DNA of 64,000 bases, from assembly GCF_004519315.1 (NCBI RefSeq), contig NZ_SOZE01000017.1, positions 1-64,000 of the forward strand. Direction: 5' to 3'. Position 1 is the first letter of the stretch. The number at the start of each line of letters is the position of its first letter. The stretch comes from Mucilaginibacter psychrotolerans (GTDB lineage: Bacteria > Bacteroidota > Bacteroidia > Sphingobacteriales > Sphingobacteriaceae). The notes below the pieces were generated by a model. That model saw only the letters and a list, made by a program, of their open reading frames with translations. It had not been told where the DNA came from and did not search any database. Both the position numbers and the translations under genes were made by a program. Shown here piece by piece: positions 58,804-64,000 of this stretch.

Positions 58804-59901
58804 TCAGGCTTTTGAAAGCCGATGTTGCCGGTATTTCTCCACCGGCATAGCGATAAATTTTAATAATACGCACGATAAAAGGATTGTTAACCCGGCTATC
58901 ACCCAGCCCGAGTTTAGGAATTGGTTTGTAGTAAGCCTACATGACATTGAAACCAAAATATGCGATATGTACATGGGGTACGATAATTCGCCAATCATCG
59001 CGTCGGATTTATTGTTCTTTAATTCTTTAAAAATAAAGGGTAGCGCAACCACCAACAGCATGTGGTAGCAGATAATCTTTAACGAAAATTGAAGGAAGTG
59101 GATATTTGTTCACGGAAGAAAAGAAAAAGTAACGGTAAAAGCCAAAAGCAAATAAAGCAAGGCCAGGTTGATATAACGCGGGGTGCTTTTGTTTTTTATG
59201 AACAAATAAATACGATACGAAAAGTAACCAAGCAGAAAGAAAAATAGTTCTGATGGGAAAAAACGGTAACTCCAGGGATCGTTGCGCAAGCCAAAATAGA
59301 AGAATACGAGAAGTCTGACCGCTACGGATATGGTCATGAAAAGGACTACCCTGACAAAGCCTTTCCTTAATAGGAATGGCGCGATAAGATAAAAGGACAA
59401 TTCGAGGCCTAGCGTCCAGGCTTGGGGTAAAAAAAGAAAAGAATAAAGAGGGGGATTGGTATTCCAGAAATTCGTAGTGAAAAATAGTTCACCGCTAGCA
59501 GGATCAATGCCTAACAGTACTACCAAATCCTGCCCAAAAATGAAGATATTAGTGAGTATAAGATACCCAAAAGATACGAACCCCGGATTTACCATCTGGT
59601 AGCTGCTTAAAATGGGCCACATAATCCAATTTCGATACACACCAACTACAAAAGAGAACAATATCGTGAGCACTAACACCGCCCAATAAACAGGTGCCAC
59701 CCGTAAATAGCGATTTGTAATAAAAAGCTTATACGACCAGTTTGCGCCGATATACTTCTCGTTCAAAACCAAAGCCATATAGAAACCGGATATTACGAAA
59801 AAGGCCTGTACGGCCTCGGCGCTTAACAGCTCTAGCCCCAAAATTGGGCCGCAATGAGCGGTAATTACAGATAAGGCTAACAGAAATCTTATTTTACCCA
59901 T
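58804..59901 (-). pseudogene. acyltransferase family 3 gene with in-frame stop
   Basis: From the ATG at 59901 the frame runs to a stop at 59110-59112 (TGA); reading on in the same frame to 58804 gives the remaining quarter. The whole protein (about 365 residues) aligns with the intact paralogue at 46258: RFLLALSVITAHCGPILG at the start, FFVISGFYMALVLNEKYIG, and IGELSYPMYISH near the end. The stop falls where the paralogue has LPQSSLQ. It is therefore a nonsense-mutated copy. It might still be made as a shortened protein lacking the last helices. Confidence 0.78.
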
Positions 59902-60004
59902 ACAATATTCAAGGCGCCACTCACCACCGTTGTTGCTTACTAATATAGGCAACGTCTGCCGTAAAGCAGTGCCAGGCAGTTATAATCCTGATGATATTGG
60001 AACC

Positions 60005-61840
60005 CTATTCCACCGTTACCGATTTTGCTAGGTTGCGGGGTTGATCTACATTACAGCCGCGCAAAACCGCTATGTGGTATGCCAAAAGCTGCAAGGGTAT
60101 GGTTGCCAGCAAAGGCACGAAGGTTTCGCCCGTTTGTGGTATTTCTATTACGTATTCGGCCATTTCCTTAACGTCGGTGTCGCCTTCAGATACAATGGCA
60201 ATAACGTGGCCGCCCCGGGCCTTTACTTCCTGTATATTGCTCACCACCTTTTCATACGATGAGTTTTTGGTAGCAATGAATATCACCGGCATATCAGCGT
60301 CAATTAACGCGATAGGGCCGTGTTTCATTTCGGCTGCAGGGTAACCCTCGGCGTGTATGTACGATATTTCTTTTAACTTCAAGGCTCCTTCCAGCGCAAC
60401 CGGGAACGAACTGCCACGGCCCAGGAACAGGCAATTTGGCGAATCTTTAAAGCGTTCGGCAATTATTTTCACCTGATCGTTGGTTTTCAACGTGCGGGCA
60501 ACAAGATCAGGGATTTCGTCTAGCTCGGTAAGGTATTCAATAAGTTTGCTTTGTGTAATGGTGCCCCTTTGTTGCGCAATGTAAAAAGCAATCAACGTAA
60601 GCACTGTTACTTGGGCCGTAAACGCTTTGGTAGATGCCACGCCAATCTCCGGGCCGGCGTGGGTATAAACACCTGCATGGGTAAGCCGAGGGATTGATGC
60701 ACCCACTACGTTGCATATACCGAATATGGTGGCCCCCCGCTCCTTAGCCAATTCAATAGCCGCCATCGTATCGGCGGTTTCGCCGGATTGGGATATGGCT
60801 ATAACCAGATCTTTTGATGTAATTATTGGATTACGGTATCTGAACTCTGAAGCGTATTCAACTTCAACAGGCACCCGGGCATACTCCTCTATTAAATACT
60901 CACCAACCAGCCCTGCATGCCACGATGTACCGCAAGCTACGATGATGATGCGATCAATATTCTTTAGCTTTTCTACATACTCTTTTATGCCGCCCAATTG
61001 CACCAACCCTTTGTTGGGGTAAATACGGCCACGTAGGCAATCGCGGATAGAGCGCGGTTGCTCGTATATCTCTTTCATCATAAAGTGGTCGTAGCCGCCT
61101 TTTTCCAGCATCTCCAGCTTTAATGAAAGTTCTTGTATGTAGGGGGTTTGGATGGTGTTGTCGATATTCTTGATCAGCAGGCCATCGCGCTTAACGTAAG
61201 CAATCTCGTTATCGTTAAGGTAAATTACATTCTTGGTGTACTCTACAATCGGCGTAGCATCTGATGCAATAAAGTACTCACCTCTGCCAACGCCAATTAC
61301 CATGGGGCTGCCTTTACGGGCGGCAATCAGCTCGTCGGGATTATCGGCGCTCATGATCACGATGGCGTATGCGCCTACCACACGGTTCAGGGCCAGGCGA
61401 ACAGATTCCTGCAAATCGAGCCCTGTAGTTTTTTGGATATCCTCTACGAGGTGTATCAGCACTTCGGTATCGGTATCGCTTTTGAAGGTGTGCCCTTTTG
61501 CAGATAAAGCTTCCTTCAGTACCGAATAATTTTCGATGATGCCGTTATGGATGATGGTGAGTTTGCGATCTCCGGATGAGTGGGGATGCGAGTTGCGGTC
61601 GCTTGGCGCGCCGTGGGTAGCCCAGCGGGTGTGGCCCATGCCAGCCGTTCCGGCCAGGTTTACGTCTTTCACAAAGTTCTCGAGGTCGCTTACTTTGCCG
61701 GCCTTTTTGTAAACCTTCAGGCCCTTATCCGCCAGCGCAATTCCGGCACTGTCATAGCCGCGGTACTCTAGTCTGTGTAAACCCTTTATAACAATGGGAT
61801 ATGCATCCCGGAAACCAATATAGCCAACAATGCCGCACAT
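60005..61840 (-). CDS. glmS: glutamine-fructose-6-phosphate aminotransferase
   Basis: The 611-residue protein begins MCGIVGYIG, with catalytic Cys2 of the glutaminase domain, and has GHTRWATHGAPS and RGYDSAGIA. Two sugar-isomerase domains follow (about 290-600) and the C-terminus ends NLAKSVTVE, as usual. It makes glucosamine-6-phosphate for peptidoglycan and lipopolysaccharide. No glmS riboswitch is seen before it, as expected for Bacteroidota. Confidence 0.97.
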   Translation of the reverse strand: MCGIVGYIGFRDAYPIVIKGLHRLEYRGYDSAGIALADKGLKVYKKAGKVSDLENFVKDVNLAGTAGMGHTRWATHGAPSDRNSHPHSSGDRKLTIIHNGIIENYSVLKEALSAKGHTFKSDTDTEVLIHLVEDIQKTTGLDLQESVRLALNRVVGAYAIVIMSADNPDELIAARKGSPMVIGVGRGEYFIASDATPIVEYTKNVIYLNDNEIAYVKRDGLLIKNIDNTIQTPYIQELSLKLEMLEKGGYDHFMMKEIYEQPRSIRDCLRGRIYPNKGLVQLGGIKEYVEKLKNIDRIIIVACGTSWHAGLVGEYLIEEYARVPVEVEYASEFRYRNPIITSKDLVIAISQSGETADTMAAIELAKERGATIFGICNVVGASIPRLTHAGVYTHAGPEIGVASTKAFTAQVTVLTLIAFYIAQQRGTITQSKLIEYLTELDEIPDLVARTLKTNDQVKIIAERFKDSPNCLFLGRGSSFPVALEGALKLKEISYIHAEGYPAAEMKHGPIALIDADMPVIFIATKNSSYEKVVSNIQEVKARGGHVIAIVSEGDTDVKEMAEYVIEIPQTGETFVPLLATIPLQLLAYHIAVLRGCNVDQPRNLAKSVTVE

Positions 61841-61889
61841 AAATAATCAAGATTTAGAATGTTTTGGCTGCAAAAATAGTCTTAAAGCA

Positions 61890-61929
61890 GCAAAACCGAT
61901 GCTTATTCACTAATAAACATCGGTTTTGC
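61890..61929 (-). terminator. hairpin terminator after the DUF4270 gene
   Basis: A 12-bp stem (61890-61901 with 61918-61929) with a 16-nt loop and an inner T run lies between the end of the DUF4270 gene and the start of glmS. Confidence 0.7.
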
Positions 61930-61947
61930 CGTTTATGTTGTGTCGGG

Positions 61948-63339
61948 TTATTGATTTATCTTGGTGTAGATAATATTCAACTTGATGCGGTATGGAGAAT
62001 TTTTGCCGCCCACAATAGAACGTTCTGCATACTGGGCATCTGGCGAAATGCTGATTGAGGTAGAAGAAGTGGGGTCTACCGGTGCTATATATGTGCCGTA
62101 ATCAACCGTTTTGCCGTTGATCAAATCCTGCACATACGCGGTAACAAGGAAGTGGTATTCGGCAGTTGCTTTATTGTAATAGCCGCCAAAGTATGATGCA
62201 CCATTAACGCCACGCGGGTCGCTTGTTGCAGCATCCTGCAGGCGTACCCTTTGCTTTGCAATATCAAGCTGGTACATGGTAAGCCTTTGTATAGCTGCAT
62301 AGGGAACTGTTGTGCCTGGTGCTACTTTAACCACTACTTCGGCCCGGTTAATGATCACATTGTTACCAAGTGATGCAAAGGTATTTTTTATATCCGGGAA
62401 GCTAACCTTAGCTCTTAAGCCGACAAGGCCCTGCAGATAAACCAGGCCATCGGTAGAAGTATTGGCTAACGCTGCCTGTACTTTAGTGCTGTAAGTATGC
62501 TTAATAGAAGCCATGTGTGTACTGGTGGGCACCGGCAACGATATCATTGTGGTATCGATAGTGAGGCTGGCACTTGCCTGGGTCTTCATGTAGATGTCTA
62601 TCCTGCTAGAGTCCATGGCGAACATCAGGTTACCGCCAGGGCCGGTGGTTCCGGCTTTATCCAAAGTGATGTATAAGCCTTTGATACCATTCTGAAAAGC
62701 CAATGTAGATGCACGATTGGCAGACGGTGCCCCGAAGAAATAAGTCCTCAGGAAATCCTCGCTGATTGGGATACGCACTTGCGGAGATACTTTCTTTAAC
62801 GTATCCGCAGCACCAGTAACAATATCGGTGATTTTAAGCGTATCGTGCGACCGGGCCGTGAACGTTTTACTTCCCAACAAAGCGGGCTTGTAGTCCCATT
62901 GCTTGTTGTTATAGTAAGTGGTCGCCACGTACTTTTCGTTCAGTTGATGAACATCTATCTTGAATTTGGAAGTAAGCGAGTCGCCATAAAAACCGCTTGC
63001 CGAATAAGGCAATACCAGTACGGCAGAGTCGATATTTATCACGCCATCGGGCAGCGTGTAAGCGGTACCGTCTGGCAGGGTCAGCCCAGCAGCAATGTTG
63101 GATTCTGTTACCCCAAATTCGGGGTCCTTAAAATAAGAAAGAGGGGTTCTGCCGAGACCCGAGGTAACCACGCTATCTTCGGCAACGGTGGTGGTTACGA
63201 TATTGGTGTCGGCAAATATGGTACCGTTAAGCTGATTAGTACCATCAACTCCTAAACCTATCCCGTCCTGGTGTTTACAACTGTTCAAAATAAAAAGACT
63301 TATTAACAGGGTTAATAAGCCTAATTTGGAAAATTTCAT
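61948..63339 (-). CDS. DUF4270 family lipoprotein
   Basis: This 463-residue protein has a lipobox (ILNSC, Cys21), then a beta-rich body with DGIGLGVDGTNQLNGTIFAD and TPLSYFKDPEFGVTESN, the typical start of DUF4270 proteins. The function is unknown. In Sphingobacteriaceae it is usually next to the glycogen synthase-like gene, as here (15 nt away), which suggests an envelope or storage-polymer role. Confidence 0.87.
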   Translation of the reverse strand: MKFSKLGLLTLLISLFILNSCKHQDGIGLGVDGTNQLNGTIFADTNIVTTTVAEDSVVTSGLGRTPLSYFKDPEFGVTESNIAAGLTLPDGTAYTLPDGVINIDSAVLVLPYSASGFYGDSLTSKFKIDVHQLNEKYVATTYYNNKQWDYKPALLGSKTFTARSHDTLKITDIVTGAADTLKKVSPQVRIPISEDFLRTYFFGAPSANRASTLAFQNGIKGLYITLDKAGTTGPGGNLMFAMDSSRIDIYMKTQASASLTIDTTMISLPVPTSTHMASIKHTYSTKVQAALANTSTDGLVYLQGLVGLRAKVSFPDIKNTFASLGNNVIINRAEVVVKVAPGTTVPYAAIQRLTMYQLDIAKQRVRLQDAATSDPRGVNGASYFGGYYNKATAEYHFLVTAYVQDLINGKTVDYGTYIAPVDPTSSTSISISPDAQYAERSIVGGKNSPYRIKLNIIYTKINQ

Positions 63340-63354
63340 ATTTAGTTTTAAAGC

Positions 63355-64000
63355 TTATGCAACATGCACCAATTCATCTGTGGTGATTTCGTCGTAAAAA
63401 TTGTAATAATTTTCGTAATCTGCAGTGGAAACGTAATCCATTACCGATTTATTGCTGTTTTTAACATTATTTAACACATCCCCGTCTATGTTCTCGCTGG
63501 CCAGTACAATCCCATCGCTGTATTGTATAGCACCTGTATACATGGCGGTATTGGTGCCTGCTTTGTAAACTTCTGTATGTTCTTCCGTCATATCGCCCAT
63601 TACCGCCTTGCGCGCAAAATCGGCACTCATTTTCTCAGCAAACTCATTTTCGTAAATAGAGTAAACCACTTTAGAGTGCTTAAAGGTTGGGTCGTCTTTG
63701 TATGTGGTTTTGAGGTAAGCAGGCACCAGGGCACTCATCCAGCCGTGGCAGTGGATTACATCGGGAGCCCAGCCTAGCTTTTTAACAGTTTCTAATGCGC
63801 CTTTGCAAAAGAAAATCATCCGCTCGTCGTTGTCGGCATAAAACTTGCCGTCTTTATCGGCGAATACATGCTTGCGCTGAAAGTACTCTTCGTTATCTAA
63901 AAAATACACCTGCATACGTGCTGCAGGGATAGATGCCACTTTGATGATAAGCGGGTTGTCATTATCGTCGATAATGATATTCATGCCTGATAGCCTGATA
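63355..64000 (-). CDS. glycogen/starch synthase (ADP-glucose type), C-terminal part
   Basis: The frame is open to the window edge, reading IRLSGMNIIIDDNDNPLIIK, so the start lies beyond 64000. It shows the GT5-type N-terminal catalytic region, with APDVIHCHGWMSALVPAYLK and the acceptor-binding PLIIKVASIPAARMQVYF. In Bacteroidota these are short proteins (about 270 residues) related to glycogen synthase but lacking the C-terminal Rossmann domain. At least 214 residues are visible. It likely forms a pair with the DUF4270 gene. Confidence 0.88.
   Translation of the reverse strand, partial: IRLSGMNIIIDDNDNPLIIKVASIPAARMQVYFLDNEEYFQRKHVFADKDGKFYADNDERMIFFCKGALETVKKLGWAPDVIHCHGWMSALVPAYLKTTYKDDPTFKHSKVVYSIYENEFAEKMSADFARKAVMGDMTEEHTEVYKAGTNTAMYTGAIQYSDGIVLASENIDGDVLNNVKNSNKSVMDYVSTADYENYYNFYDEITTDELVHVA

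Overview
The window is chromosomal DNA from a Bacteroidota species, most likely of the family Sphingobacteriaceae (Mucilaginibacter- or Pedobacter-like). The basis is a SusC/SusD pair, many short lipoproteins with a Cys about 18-25 residues in, a DUF4270 lipoprotein next to a glycogen synthase-like gene, a DUF2805 gene near a DASH cryptochrome, and mostly weak ribosome-binding sites. No database search was possible, so family names come from recognised motifs and organisation.

Layout. 0.2-6.8 kb: envelope lipoproteins, a TPR-CHAT (caspase-like) protein, and an overlapping ECF sigma/anti-sigma-like pair. 7.1-9.6 kb: small membrane proteins, including three DoxX-like ones. 9.7-16.1 kb: CoA-transferase, DASH cryptochrome, catalase-peroxidase KatG and a SAM methyltransferase. 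16.4-23.4 kb: a SusC/SusD/endonuclease-phosphatase locus flanked on both sides by degenerate tRNA-like repeats, each paired with a hairpin. 23.4-24.2 kb: decayed gene remnants (SDR tail, frameshifted DUF2652 gene).

24.5-47.4 kb is the most unusual part. A long minus-strand cluster runs from a LytTR regulator through an O-antigen-ligase/TPR protein, a signal peptidase I, a lipoprotein adaptor and two RND transporters. It continues into two small Cys-rich peptides with NVEALA-like leaders, a six-bladed beta-propeller lipoprotein, a CxxC lipoprotein and a large TlpA-type thioredoxin. A TolC channel gene converges on its end. Divergent from LytTR are a CBM9-like lipoprotein, a transglutaminase/discoidin lipoprotein and an acyltransferase. 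I read this as a candidate system that secretes, cleaves and oxidatively folds Cys-rich peptides.

47.4-55.2 kb: an integrative mobilizable element with MobC, relaxase, a coiled-coil/membrane protein nested inside the relaxase gene, a zeta-type toxin pair, an XRE regulator, a histone H1-like protein, a nucleotidyltransferase/HEPN gene split by an in-frame amber stop, and a large serine recombinase. The end of the recombinase gene runs antisense into the initiator tRNA-fMet gene. 55.3-64 kb returns to core genes: era, der, oxyR, glmS, a DUF4270 lipoprotein and a glycogen/starch synthase cut by the window edge, plus an acyltransferase paralogue broken by an in-frame stop.
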